Shown here: piece by piece, positions 24,417 to 35,430 of the stretch | How the letters are laid out: each line of letters opens with the position of its first letter | Position numbering within the stretch: the stretch's first letter is position 1 | Source of the DNA: Pleurotus djamor | Lineage: Eukaryota; Basidiomycota; Agaricomycetes; Agaricales; Pleurotaceae | Direction: 5' to 3' | Length of the DNA stretch: 64,000 nucleotides | Assembly (NCBI GenBank): GCA_029747585.1 | Contig: JAPEVF010000075.1 | Span: forward strand, 1-64,000 | Translations under genes and position numbers: made by a program | Notes under the pieces: model-generated | The model's input: the letters and a program-made list of their open reading frames with translations, nothing else | The model's database searches: none | Told to the model about the DNA's origin: nothing

Positions 24417-25075
24417 ATGGAAGATTTCAACCAAGTCGAACACGAACGAATCTCAACGTCGCTAGAGGTCGAACCCCTCGACGTCAATCTGTTCCGCTCT
24501 AAGAACCTCTGGCTACCAGCGCTCGGTCGGGGTGTGTTTGGCGGGTAATACATTTTAACGGACCAGGGATAGTGTATGGAAATTGACTGAAGCCCCGTAG
24601 ACAAGTCATATCTCAAGCGTTGGTGTCAGCGACCAACTGTGTCGCTTCGGAGTATGCACTACATGTAAGCCGTTGATCTCCACCTCTACGATCCTCAGTC
24701 CGAACTCATGTCCTCGTCTCGAATTCCAGTCGATGCACGTAGGTTAAGGAAACCCTTAGGCTTACGCGGATGCTTATTCACAACCGCAATAGTGCTACTT
24801 TCTTACCAGTGCATCACCGTCAACACCGATCCTCTACCACGTAGATGAGCTACGCACCGGCCGTTCTTACGCTACCCGCTTGGTCAGAGCCGTTCAAACC
24901 GGCAAGACCATCTTCATCCTCCTATGCTCGTTCCAGAAGCCAGAGATATGGCAGCCAACATATCAGTGGTCAATGCCCGTCGTTCCCCCTCCTGAACAAT
25001 GTGAACCTGAAGAGTTCCGTTACCACCGCATTGNCGTCGCAGGAAGGGATTGATNCCAAGATGAAGGAGTACTAC
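24417..25075 (+). pseudogene. Acyl-CoA thioesterase II (ACOT8/TesB type), 3' half not found
   Basis: The start at 24417 gives MEDFNQVEHERISTSLEVEP. Three short introns join LWLPALGRGVFGG to QVISQALVSATNCVASEY, then SMHCYFL, then PILYHVDELRTGRSYATRLV, a clear N-terminal hot-dog domain of type II thioesterases. These hydrolyse acyl-CoA esters, usually in peroxisomes. After YQWSMPVVPPPEQCEPEEFR the frame breaks among several N positions at 25034-25096. The continuation IDxKMKEYYL appears in another frame, and then similarity stops. The expected second hot-dog domain, with its SLDHxxxFH-like motif and C-terminal region, is absent from the next 2 kb. It may be a truncated gene or an assembly fault at the N cluster. 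Confidence 0.7.
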
Positions 25076-27280
25076 CTGNTAGATCGNNNATTAGTNAGGA
25101 TCTTTGCTCCACTGGAAGGCCAACATACCTATTCTCCTACCTTGCTCGTTGCAAACACTTCCCCGATGCTGGAATATCCTTGTCCCCTCGCTCGTAACAA
25201 TTGTTGATCATGTGTCATCATACGCGATGTATGCGTAGTCAAGCTGCGCTACCTACAAACCGCGTGGTTGACTGTGTCCATTGGCCGAACCGCGTGGTGG
25301 GACTGGCTTTGCCAACGACCGACAATCATCTTAGCCAGGGTAAATACGACCATGGAAAGTTCCCATCGACCAAGTGGACCTTAGTGGAGAACCTTCAAGT
25401 TACTTCCTCAAACGCTCCCGAGGGTCTCCCTTTATCGTCCTGTAAATTTCTTGGACATCAAAAATCCCTCCTAATCTCCGTCCTTATCCAACCCTTTCGT
25501 GTACGACTTCCCAAACTCTCAGCGAACTTGCCTCTCGCATATCCCGACGGGTTCACTCACGCACCCGCGCCTGAACGTCGCCACCGCAGGGCTACATAGC
25601 TTTTGGCTTTAATGTCCAGATGTTCATGTTTCAGACTTCCATGGTTCAGGTCATAAGTTCCGATTTCGGATGGTTGCTTGTGCAAGGGCTCGGGGTGAGG
25701 TGGGGATGGATGAACAGCGCTATATCATCCACCTCAATGGCTATGGTCGTCACGGAGGACACTGCCAGTGTGAAGCAGGAAGTAAACGTAGCCGACGATC
25801 TTCAGTTGACAGTGAATGAAATTCCTGCAGATCATGGAGCATACCACGATTCGTAACCCTGCTACTAAAAAAAGCATCGTCCTCTTGACAACGACCCATA
25901 ACATCTCTCAGCGCTTCGAAATTGCAACTACTTACTCAATTCCTTGCATAGATGAGTTTTTAGTAGGCTTCCGCTCCTGCTTACTTGAGGTTAACTACGA
26001 CCCAATTTTTCGAAGGAAATTTCGACAAAGAACTTGAAAGAAGGCTGAAGTCACTCCAACGCTTGGAATTCCGCGCCAATGAATTCCTGGCTCGGAGCGT
26101 TTCCTCACGTATCGCTTCATCGTCTCAAGACATGTTGATTTTAGGTCACGCAGTGTTATCATCCCATATAGCATGAACACCGTGCCATACCTTTGTGGTA
26201 CACCAACGATGCCCATCTAGGATACGGGCTAGGCGACCACAAGCGTTGGGTACTTCGCCGTTGCGAATAGGCAAGGGCGGTGCTGAGGCGGTGCTGCGTT
26301 TCTTCTGTTCGTTGAAATCAACAAACCCAAAGACGACGAACTCGAAGTCAACGAAAACAGGGGCCTCCGCCAAATTCCTATATATACCAGGTGCGTTTAC
26401 CGTGTTTCTCTCGTAGCACAAACATGTTCGACCGGATCTAGCCCACCGGTACCTCTCCTTCACCATCGTATGTCCTGACCGGATGGCGTTTGCAGCCCGT
26501 TTGTACCTCGTGAAAGCACGTTTCGGCGTATTTGTCCTTCTGCGAAGGAGGGTGCTTGGGATAGTTCCTTCATTGGGCTATCTTTGCCCACTGGACAGCG
26601 AGGAAGGGAACCAACGTTGCAAAGTCCGGAGGGATAGACTTGGACGGAGGAGGGGCAGCACGGTTAATCAAATATGGGGGAACCGGAGACTTGTAATGTG
26701 CTGATATTTGTGGCGACGGTGAAGCCTAGGTTGACGCCCTCCCTAACACCCGGGGGAGTAGAGGGCATTCTGGCTGTGTTCAAGAACTGGGCAGGCTGAG
26801 ATCTAGGTTTTCGCCGTTTTCAATATTTAACTTTCTCTTATTTTTGGCTGAGCTATGAGCTATCTGTGTGTAGTTACAGAATGCTGGATGATTTCTTTCT
26901 CGCGCATTGCTGCATGAATGTCCAACGTCGTCGATGAACTCGAAAAAATTCTGACAAGCCCCTGACATCCCTATTCAGTATAGGATCTTCCCCTGCTACC
27001 TTTTGTCCCTTTTCTGAACTTGGAGGTAGCAGGGCAGTTGACTGTCGGTATTTGGGTTTCGAGACATTCTTTGAACTTGGGCTTGAACCACAACAACCAT
27101 AGGATTGTGATTTTACGAGACTGCAGAGGCTCTCGAACTCGACGACGTGTTCGGCCGCGCAATGTACGTCACTCTCCGTGACTGCTGTCTTGCCTTCGTG
27201 ACTTCTGGTCGAACCCACTTCTGGTCTACGCTCGTCTAATTTGGGATGCGATGATGACAACGACAAATAAGAAATGGACA
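25076..27280. other. Gene-poor transition between conserved block and accessory region
   Basis: About 2.2 kb with no splice-supported gene. Open frames here are short and mutually unsupported. One stretch near 26000-26150 reads NFDKELERRLKSLQRLEFRA and looks helical, but it has no start or exon context. Sequence near 26490-26530 (cgtttgtacctcgtgaaag) weakly recalls the R elements. This is where recognisable conserved genes stop and local duplications begin. Confidence 0.45.
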
Positions 27281-27289
27281 TCTCGACAG

Positions 27290-27297
27290 TATAAATA
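27290..27297 (+). promoter_or_regulatory. TATA box of RNase III-like gene copy 1
   Basis: TATAAATA lies 110 bp before the start codon and is followed by a pyrimidine-rich leader. The same arrangement precedes the paralogue at 31745, which supports it as a real promoter element. Confidence 0.65.
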
Positions 27298-27399
27298 CGA
27301 CGAGTTCGCCCCGTCTAGTCCTTTCTTTCTTTCCCCCAAACCACGACCTCTGTGATACACCGACCTCCACCCACACCCATACACCCTAGTTCTCTCATC

Positions 27400-28790
27400 A
27401 TGGCACCAGTCCAATTGAAAATGAAAGTTAAACACTCGACTTCAAAATCTAAGCACCCGACCACCCAGAATCGTGACCTGGATATTGCTCGGCGGGTTAG
27501 AGGAATTCGTCGTCCCGGGCAAATGTCTCGCAGGGATCCCAACAAAATACCTCTCCCACTGAAGCAACACATCGAGTCACGATTCACTACCATCATGCCG
27601 TTTCAACACCCTCCTTCACTCAAACGATTGTCTGTTGCTCTTGCTGCTGCTCTGGACCCAAACCGAAATGATGTCTTAGAACAAGCAGGTGATGGGGTTC
27701 ACAATCTCGCCGTTGCCGACGTTCTGTACGACTACTTTTTCACCGCGCAAGCCTCTGCTCCTTTTGAACCTGACGACTCAGAGGAGCCCGAAATCGCGAC
27801 TAGAGTCGAATACACCGACGACGACAAACGATATGCTGCCTTCGAAGTACGTATATGCGCTCATTTGTCTTTGGATTCTCAATCTAACAATCTTCCCATT
27901 CTAGCATTCACTCACGTTGCTATCATCAAATGTCGTTATGGGCCGAATACAATGCCGGATGGACGAAATCCCCATCCCAAAAACGTACCCCGAGCTGAAA
28001 CGTCAAGCGGATATTCTCGAAGCTCATTCATGCTATATCAAAAAGACCTACTCTAGGAAGCGACTCCTCGACTTCTACAGGAGCTTCATCCTCCCGGCCA
28101 TGCCTTCGATCCATGCCTCCTTCGAACTTGACTGGCCTACCAAAGGGACTTTGCAGTACTTGGGCGACATGAATAGCTACCGCCTCGAGGCTTACTCACA
28201 AGTTGACCGGAAACATGAAGACCGCTTGGTGGATCTCCTCTATACCGACGTCGGGCAGCCTGTCCGTGGCTATCTGACCGAACTCAGCGCCCTTACTCTG
28301 ACGCCCGCCGTCGAATTCGACAACAAAGGCCGTGTGGTCGGACCATGTCGACCTCTGGAGTTGTTAGGATATATTGCGTGGAAGGAGGCGGTGGCGTTCC
28401 AGTGTGCACACTGGAACGTTTGTACAGTTGGCACCACTCTCTTCCTCGTGGTGCCGGCTATCGAACTGTAGGTCGTTGCTTCAAGTCGGTTCCCGGTGCT
28501 GAGACGGCTTGTTGTAGATGATTTGCAAGCTCGCTGCCTCGAAAGGAGTTGGGATCTTCCTTGCAGCGCAGGCAGGTCTCGAAGTCTCCCACTCGGCTGA
28601 GTTCTCCGACGATCTCCCTGCCCTTTTCTATGTCGCAGTGGGAAAGCTCAGGCCGCTGGACGAAGCAAAACTCAAGAACATGCTGGAGTCTACTGCCCTC
28701 TATATAATTGACCTTGTGGACAAGGTTCTTCACGAATTTGGGAAACGGTTTGTGCTTCCTTTTTCTCGAGTCTGTGACGCGAACAATTGA
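27400..28790 (+). CDS. RNase III-like fold protein, copy 1 (apparent frameshift)
   Basis: Exon 1 is 27400-27846, exon 2 begins at 27905, and the last exon begins about 28518 (IC KLAASKGVGIFLAAQ). The N-terminus is basic. Exon 1 has NRNDVLEQAGDGVHNLAVAD followed by VLYDYFF. This resembles the RNase III signature (NERLEFLGDAVL...SEYLY), including the E-x3-D acidic pair. After the intron, LTLLSSNVVMGRIQCRM resembles the next RNase III helix. The usual second acidic pair was not seen, so nuclease activity is doubtful. Relative to the copy at 31872, a 24-bp perfect palindrome at 28395-28418 adds a net 8 bases and shifts the frame. Beyond it the matching sequence (LYSWHHS, then GAGYRT) continues in another frame. 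Either the gene is broken or the palindrome is an assembly artefact. Family placement is inference from motif similarity. Confidence 0.65.
28395..28418. repeat. Perfect 24-bp palindrome inside exon 2
   Basis: The half-site cgttccagtgtg is immediately followed by its exact reverse complement, with no spacer. The paralogous gene has 16 unrelated bases in place of this sequence, so the palindrome coincides with a +8 length change and loss of frame. Confidence 0.85.
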
Positions 28791-29078
28791 ATACCCTAAA
28801 AAGCCCCCAGATGCCCCTCTGGTCCCTCTTGACTGAAACCCTACACGTGTAACTACCGCCGCATTTTTTCATTCATTCAGATCCTACCATTTCCAACCTA
28901 TCTTACTTTCATTATTCCCTTGGATTTCACGATACCCTCAGGCTGTTGATTAGATAGAGTAGCCATGTACATGTAGATTCTTACCCTCCTAGATACTGTA
29001 ATTACGAGATAATAATAGATAGCGAGTGTTTTCTTGAGTCCATCTGGGACAATGTAGTATATACACGCCCCGAGGGAA

Positions 29079-30251
29079 TCACATCCTGATTGATCTGGAA
29101 GATAGGTGTCTCAAGACGCCGAGTTTGGCAGCAATCTTGATACGAAAGGGGGAGGATGTAGTTGGTTTGAACGCCAGTTTACGAGTTCTGTTTTTCTTCG
29201 CCTTGGATTTACGGTATTTACGGGTAACACTGATTAGTTGGGTGGTTCGCAAGGCGATGGGGGGACGGAACGTCGGAGGTGGGATTATAACGTTCGAAGA
29301 TGAGATACCACCGACGACGACATCTTCCTTCCCTGGGGCTTGCTTTACGGCGAGCGTGGTAGGAAGGCAAGGAAGAGGGTTACTGATGCAAGGGAGGAGC
29401 GAGGAGGGGGTAGGGGCAGGAGAAGGGGGAGTAAGGGGTAAGATTCCGACGCCTAGGAACGATCCCCAGGTGATAGGTGGTGTGTCGACTACAGGTTCTA
29501 GAAGGTGATCCGCCTTAGCAATGTGCTTCTGAGTAAGGACACCGGAAAGAGGGTCGACCTTGCGGGGAAGGCAAGGACTATCCATGGAGAAAACGAGAGG
29601 GAAAATGTTAGGGGACATTGTGCTACATGGCAAACATAAGCGAACTACTCACACTCGTGGATCATTTGCGAAAAAGGAAAGTGCGGCGTCGACGAGAGGT
29701 AGGAATAATTCGACCAAGGCTTTCATGGTCGTCCTCGGATAATAGGTGTTGAGGATACAGACCAAGCTCGACCATGCGGTTGCGAAGATGGTTGACTGTT
29801 CGGGGGTGCAGGGTACACTGGATTGGGTCGGGAGCTTTTCATAAATAGCGGGAGCGATGAAGGGCTGGATCATCGTGGAGAAGGATCGACAGAGTTTTGC
29901 TTTAAGGCCAGTCGACGAGAAAACATCTTGCAGCATCTGCGTAGAATCGAAGCCAAATTAGCTCTTCTTCGGTTTCCCGCCGTTGAACGAGGCGGTTCTG
30001 AGAGTATCCCACACCTTGATAGACGATGCATCTAGCACCTTGCCCCGCTCAAGACGCTTCAACGCGATCGCTAATGCTTGGTTCTGAATTTCGTCCACGC
30101 GCGTGGTGTCGGTCTCTGTGGCGCTAGAAAGAACACTCTGGACGCCAAGAGCCCGATCATAGAACAAGTCGACGAGGGAAGGCGAGTGATGGGACTTGCC
30201 ATTGGAAAGTACCACCAAGAGAATTTTCAGAAGTCGGTCAAAGTTTGACAT
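29079..30251 (-). CDS. Uncharacterised alpha-helical protein with basic tail, copy 1
   Basis: Not a recognised family. The start at 30251 (MSNFDRLLKILLVVLSNG) is chosen because the paralogue at 34272 starts at the matching place (MAQFEKLLDTILRAISKG). Exon 2 carries IYEKLPTQSSVPCTPEQSTI, then WSSLVCILNTYY and a helix LVELFLPLVDAALSFFANDP. The long last exon has a Pro-rich linker and a Lys/Arg-rich end (RKYRKSKAKKNRTRK), a probable nuclear signal. The fold looks wholly helical. It is convergent with the RNase III-like gene (288 bp between stops), and the same convergent pair recurs at 31.9-34.3 kb. Confidence 0.7.
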
Positions 30252-30796
30252 GGTGGGCGGTGGAGACATAAAGGCGAGGGCTGGAGAAGCTATTAGCATC
30301 GGTTAGAGTTTAGAGCAGACTAGGCGGGTGGAACGCACGGTGATTTGGGAGAAGCGCACAATGAGGAGGAAATGGTTGAAGTTGAAGAGTTAAAGACGCG
30401 TCCGTCCGATCGTTGAGTGGGTTTTATACTTGGACGGACATCACATGATGGAGAGCAGGCGGATGCACGTCGTCATGCTTGTGGCGTCTCCTAGAAATCG
30501 TTCAGGCGAAAGAAGGTGGCGTCGAGGAAGATGTTTCCAAGTTTGGAGACTGAGATAAACCATCAGCGTGAAGGAGTATTGTCGGGACGGTGCGTAAAAA
30601 TTGGGGTAGACGTTCAAGATGACGAGCTCGTAGACGCGTCCTGACTTTGCATTGAAGCGGAATCGGGTGTATAACTGGAGAGAATGGCTGAGGAGGGAGA
30701 CAGAGGCAAGACAGAGGCACCAGCGAATGGCACTTGTACAGTGCGAGACCGACCGAATCGAGCAGCATATTTCACGAGCATAACTGACGGATGGTT
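30252..30796. promoter_or_regulatory. Promoter region of helical protein copy 1 and spacer
   Basis: No coding region supported. A minus-strand TATA-like sequence (ttttatac, about 30421-30428) followed by tcacatgatg is shared in order with the interval upstream of copy 2 (about 34426-34460). Homology between the two copies continues into the R element. Confidence 0.5.
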
Positions 30797-31352
30797 TAGA
30801 CGCGTCGCGTCCGTGGCGCGTCGAAGGCGGTGCTCAGTTTGAGCAAGATGGTGGATCAACTGACACTGAGGAAATACACGTCAACAACTGGTGGCGTTAT
30901 ATAAACCAGCCATTTCGCCTCCATCCTTTCCGTATCACAGCGACACATACATACTCGACCAGGAGAAAGCCAAGGCGCGTACTTTGCTCATCATCAGCCT
31001 CGAACGACGGTCCTGTTTTCCGTTTGTACCCGTGAAGATGTGGACAGCACCAGTCCCAGCCGTGTCTTCATCCACGTCTAAGGGAGTTCCCACCGGGAGC
31101 TTCCTTGCCCGTTGTCGCCAAGTTGTGCACCGGGCCACGGGGAGGAGCAGGACCTCAAGACAGTCGCGACGGGTTGATATGAGCTGAGGTAGGCGTTGCG
31201 GTGGGTGCTGGAGAGTTTGAATGTGTTGTCTGTTTATGTAGATAACGGCAGGGCCTGTGTTGGAGAACTAATGGAACACCAACCGCTGAGGGGGCCGTAT
31301 GGATGTACAAGACCCAGAAGGGCGAGATCCAGGGACCCTGCCGTTTTTAGCG
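30797..31352 (+). repeat. R element copy 1 (non-coding repeat with terminal stem)
   Basis: About 550 bp shared with copies at 34850 and 36060. In order: an acgcgtc/gcgcg-rich head, a TATA box (TATATAAA at 30898-30905), a conserved block starting catacatactcgaccagg, and a 3' domain bounded by complementary arms aacggcaggg (31244-31253) and ccctgccgtt (31336-31345). Copies 1 and 2 are nearly identical but differ by a 2-base length change in the middle, which breaks any shared reading frame. A transcribed non-coding RNA is the simplest reading. No long terminal repeat ends or target-site duplications were seen. Confidence 0.75.
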
Positions 31353-31744
31353 TTGTATTTATTTATTTATTATGTATTATTATTATGATTATATATCAAT
31401 CTTATCTCTGATCGTGGGAACGATGGCAATATTGTTACTTCCAGCTTGGTCCGAGCTCAGTTTTTGTGTCGACTCGCTCACATCTAACTGCGTGCAACTG
31501 CTACTGTTCCAACTCGATGATGGACTCGAAGCGATCTGGCTTGGAAATGGCTCTTTCTCTCGCTGTCAGGCTCAGCTCGGACGCTTCGATTCGATCCGTG
31601 TGACCTGAGTCTGTAGCCTGTGACCGACCGACGAACAAGTCTTAGTTGGTGCCAGTCCAAATCTCCCTCAGTGCTTTCCCAATTCTGTAGTCTATTTCCT
31701 GCCGAGCTCGGAACGTTGCAAACAAGACACAAACAATGGGAACG
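31353..31744. other. Spacer between R element 1 and RNase III-like copy 2
   Basis: About 390 bp; an A/T-rich start (tttatttatttattatg) directly after R, then no supported feature until the promoter at 31745. Confidence 0.4.
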
Positions 31745-31751
31745 TATAAAT
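31745..31751 (+). promoter_or_regulatory. TATA box of RNase III-like gene copy 2
   Basis: TATAAAT lies 127 bp upstream of the start codon and is followed by a CT-rich leader, like copy 1. Confidence 0.6.
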
Positions 31752-31871
31752 TCGATTCCCTCTCCTCCTCGAGCTCTTTCCTTCTTTCTTCCAGACCACG
31801 ACCTTCGACACCCCCTTCCTCCTTCACAACACCGGGCACATCCAAAGCCCCTACACTCTACTCTCGTCCTC

Positions 31872-33225
31872 ATGGCGCCAATTCGACACGCAGCCCCCTC
31901 CTCGCCGTCAAAGCACTCACGCCCCACAACACAGCAGCTTGCCACCACCAAACGGCAAGCATATAAACGCTCCAGGCTCAACCCGAACGGAATACCACCC
32001 ATCTTCAAGGAATACCTCGAATCACCTTCGACGTCCATCGTTCCCTACGCCCACAATCCGAAGCTCAAGACGGCCTCTGTCACCCTAAAGGCCGCCACGG
32101 ATCGCAAGAGGAACGACATCTTCGAACATGCGGGTGACTCGATCCACAACCTCACCGTCGCCGAGGTCCTCCATGGCTACTTTTTTCCCGAGCCAGGGAG
32201 TGGATCCGGAGCATTGGGGGTCGACTACGACCACAAGAAGCGCTGTGCAGCCTTTGAGGTTCGTATATGCGGATCATTTTCGTGAGATGAACATAGGCTG
32301 ATGCTTCCGAGTCAGCATGCAATTATCGTCTTCTCCCAAAACGTCACCCAGGGCCGCATTCAGTGCAGGATGACGAACACAGCCATCCCCCACTCCGGCA
32401 GAGCGCTAAAACGACATGCGAACCAATTCGAGGCGCACACTGCCTATCTGAAAAAGACATATCCAAAAGCCCAACTCATCGCATTCTACCAAAGCTTCAT
32501 CCTCCCCGCCTTGCCCTCCATCCACCCCGACTTTGATGAAGAATATGCAACCGAAGGGACAATCAAGTACCTCAGCACGACCAACGGATTTCGGGGCACG
32601 ACGTACAGGGAGGTCGACCGCAGACACGAAGAAGCTTTGCTTCAGTTCCTGGAGACGAACCAGAACGATCTGATTCGCTCTCGCCTCCGCCAACTCGACA
32701 CCCCCGAGACCGTCTCTCCACCCATCAAGTTTGACAAAAAGGACCGCGTCATCGAAGACTGCCGACCATTGGACGTGATGGGCTATCTGCTATGGAAGTA
32801 CGCGGTGGCTTCGGCTGCTGAGCTCTTGTACACTTGGCACCATGCCCATCAAGTCGGAGGCGCTCAGTATCGATCCGTATGTTCATCATGTTCCTCTCTC
32901 CCACATCAAAACTTGCACTGATGCATGTACATGAATACAGCAGCTATGTTCGCTCGCAGCAAGCAAGAGTGTTTGTAGCTTCCTTGCCGTCGAAGGTGGT
33001 CTTCTCCCCTCTCGACGGTCCGAACAGCTGGAACATGGGAATCGCATGCCATCGCGATTCTTCGTCGCAGTAGGCAAGATGTGGAAGCACGATGAAAAGA
33101 AGCTAGAGGATATACTTCGATCCCTTGCAATGCAGATCATCCGCGCCTCTGACACTGTCCTGGCTGCTCAGGGTGTGAGGTACGCGATTGCTCCTGATTT
33201 CAATCCATGTCCGCACCGCTTCTGA
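31872..33225 (+). CDS. RNase III-like fold protein, copy 2 (intact)
   Basis: Exon 1 has a basic, Ser-rich N-terminus and then RKRNDIFEHAGDSIHNLTVA followed by EVLHGYFF, matching copy 1 and the E-x3-D pair of RNase III. Exon 2 (from about 32316) gives HAIIVFSQNVTQGRIQCRM, ALKRHANQFEAHTAYLKKTY, FYQSFILPALPSIHPDF and GYLLWKYAVASAAELLYTWH. The intron at about 32877 ends at a tandem acceptor (acagcag) before LCSLAASKSVCSFLAVEGG. The end has FFVAVGKMWKHDEKKLEDIL. The reading frame is continuous where copy 1 is shifted. The second RNase III acidic pair (D-x2-E) is not evident; DVMGY occurs near the expected place. It is convergent with the helical protein copy 2. Confidence 0.75.
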
Positions 33226-33481
33226 TACAGCGTCATGCTCCTTAGCCTCCCCTTCTCCCAGGCTTGATCTACCGATACGCAACTCGTATCCAAACGACCC
33301 GCTCACACACATCCCACCTTTACCTCACCCTCATTTAGATTGTCCGAATTCGTATTTTTTATGCCCAACAGATTAGAATTACATTCTTTATAAACCACAT
33401 CCTAGATCCCATTATTCGCAATAGATTTATACACACACACTACACGTAGATACACAATATGACTCCCATCGTCCTTTCGGA

Positions 33482-34272
33482 TTACTTTTTCAGGGACTTT
33501 GATCCGAGTCGCCTGCGTGTGCTAGCCTTGAGGGCGTCAACGACACGGTCGCGAGTAAACGCGCGCTGTATGGAGCTCTTTTTCTTGGACCGGGTTGGTT
33601 GAACGTCTTTCAAGACAGGTCGCGGAGCCATAGCCCTAGGATAAGTTCGTACAATGTCAGCAAACCTGGCAAAGAAACAGGAACTCGAGGGCACGCACTG
33701 TTCGAATCGTTTGTCACCGGCGAGGAAACGGAGACCGACGTCGAAGAGAGGGAAAAACAGACTAGCTAACCGCGCAGCCACTTCCGTGGAGTAGGTCATA
33801 TCCAACAGTCGGAGAAGATGACTCCAGGCAGCGTTGATAAGAGCCAGGTCTTCTGGGGAACATTCATGTAGATCGCTATGAATGACATTCTCGAGCGTCG
33901 TTGAGGGGATAAGATTGTTATCGAAAAGACCACAGATCCTTGCTCGGATTGCTGGATGAAGGATCGCATGCTGGACAGTCTGCATTCGTGATCAGTCTGG
34001 TGGCCCGCCTTTGTAGATACACCGACGAACGTACCTGGATGGAATCACTGTCAAGCGAGGTGTCCGCTCGGTGCTCCTCAAGAACCTTTTCCATCGCTTC
34101 GTTCTGAATTACATCTGCTCGTGGAAAATCTTCGTGGGCGACACTAAAAAANCGGGTTATTGACTCCAGGAGTCTGATCAAGGAAGGCGTCGAGCGATTG
34201 CTGAATAAGGAAGGGCTCGCCTTTCGATATTGCTCTGAGTATTGTGTCCAGAAGTTTCTCAAATTGGGCCAT
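33482..34272 (-). CDS. Uncharacterised alpha-helical protein with basic tail, copy 2
   Basis: Paralogue of the gene at 29079-30251. Exon 1 gives MAQFEKLLDTILRAISKGEP, then PRADVIQNEAMEKVLEEHRA and SLDSDSIQ. Exon 2 gives LHPAIRARICGLFDNNLIPS, then CSPEDLALINAAWSHLLRLL and ARLASLFFPLFDVGLRFLAG. The last exon is short and basic (RSKKKSSIQRAFTRDRVVDA, ending GSKSLKK). It lacks the Pro-rich linker of copy 1. One N lies in exon 1 (about 34152). The function is unknown. Strong conservation of exon borders with low sequence identity suggests an old duplication kept under constraint. Confidence 0.7.
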
Positions 34273-34849
34273 GATATTTGACGAGGCGAGGCTGAAGGGG
34301 TTAGGCGAGAGCAAAATGAACATGGGCGGGTGGGACGTACGGTGACTGGCCGCGAGACGGCGGACGCGATGAGGACGTGAGCGTTGAGAGCAAAAAGTTG
34401 AGACGCGTCGTTCCTCTCGATCAGAGTTTTTATACCTGGACGGCAAGTACATCACATGATGGAGGCGGCGGGGCGGGTGAATAACATCATAGTCGTGGAG
34501 TCCCTGAAATCTGGTCAGGCGGGAAAAGGGGGCTTTGAGCAAGGTTCAGAAGCGGAGGTATATTATCGCCCGGTTGACTGGAACGACTCGTTGTCTGAGC
34601 AGAGCATAGAAAGTCAAGGAAGACGGTGGAGCGGGAACAAAGGAGGTGTACAGATGGCGACGAACTTGGAAAAGAGCTGGAATTTGCATTGGAACCGTGT
34701 TAGGTGTGTGATTGGTAACGACGAGACTGAGACTGAGCAGACAGAGACAAGAGAGAGGCTTCAATATGAGTTGCACCGGATGGGCCATACCGATTGTAGT
34801 CGAAACTACATTCGGCGAGACTGCCCTGCATGCGAACGGTGGGTAGAAT
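34273..34849. promoter_or_regulatory. Promoter region of helical protein copy 2 and spacer
   Basis: About 580 bp homologous in order to 30252-30796, including the TATA-like ttttatac and acatcacatgatgga words. No supported coding region. Confidence 0.5.
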
Positions 34850-35430
34850 TTAAACGCGCCCGCTGATGCTTCGATCGCGTCGCGCGTTGAGGCAGTGCAC
34901 GGTTTGGGCGGGTGTTGATCAACAAAACGCGAACCAACCTCGCGCAAAATACGCATCAACAATTGAAGCGTGCGTATATATAATGTAGGCACTCTGCCTT
35001 GCCTTTTTCCCCATCGCAGCAACTCATACATACTCGACCAGGAGAAAGCCAAGGCGTGTACTTTACTCATCATCAGCCCCGAACGACGGTCCTGGTCTCC
35101 GCTGGCACCCGTGAAGATGTGGACAGCGCTAGTCCCAGACGTGTCTTTATCCACGTCTAAGGGAGTTCCCAGGGAGCTTCCTTGCCCGGTGTCGTCAAGT
35201 TGTGCACCGGGCCACGGGGAGGAGCAGGACCTCAAGACAGTCGCGACAGGTTGATATGAGCTGAGGTAGGCGTTGCGGTGGGTGCTGGAGAGTTTAAATG
35301 TGTTGTCTGTTTATGTAGATAACGGCAGGGCCTGGGTTGGAGAACTGATGGAACACCAACCGCTGAGGGGGCCGTATGGATGTGCAAGACCCAGAAGGGC
35401 GAGATCCAGGGACCCTGCCGTTTTAGCATT
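34850..35430 (+). repeat. R element copy 2
   Basis: Nearly identical to copy 1 over the central and 3' parts. TATA-like TATATATAA lies near 34975. The stem arms are aacggcaggg (35321-35330) and ccctgccgtt (35413-35422). Confidence 0.75.

Noticed and set aside
26874..27281. 135-residue minus-strand frame upstream of RNase III-like copy 1
   Set aside because: It reaches toward the promoter, has no counterpart upstream of copy 2 and no recognisable motif.
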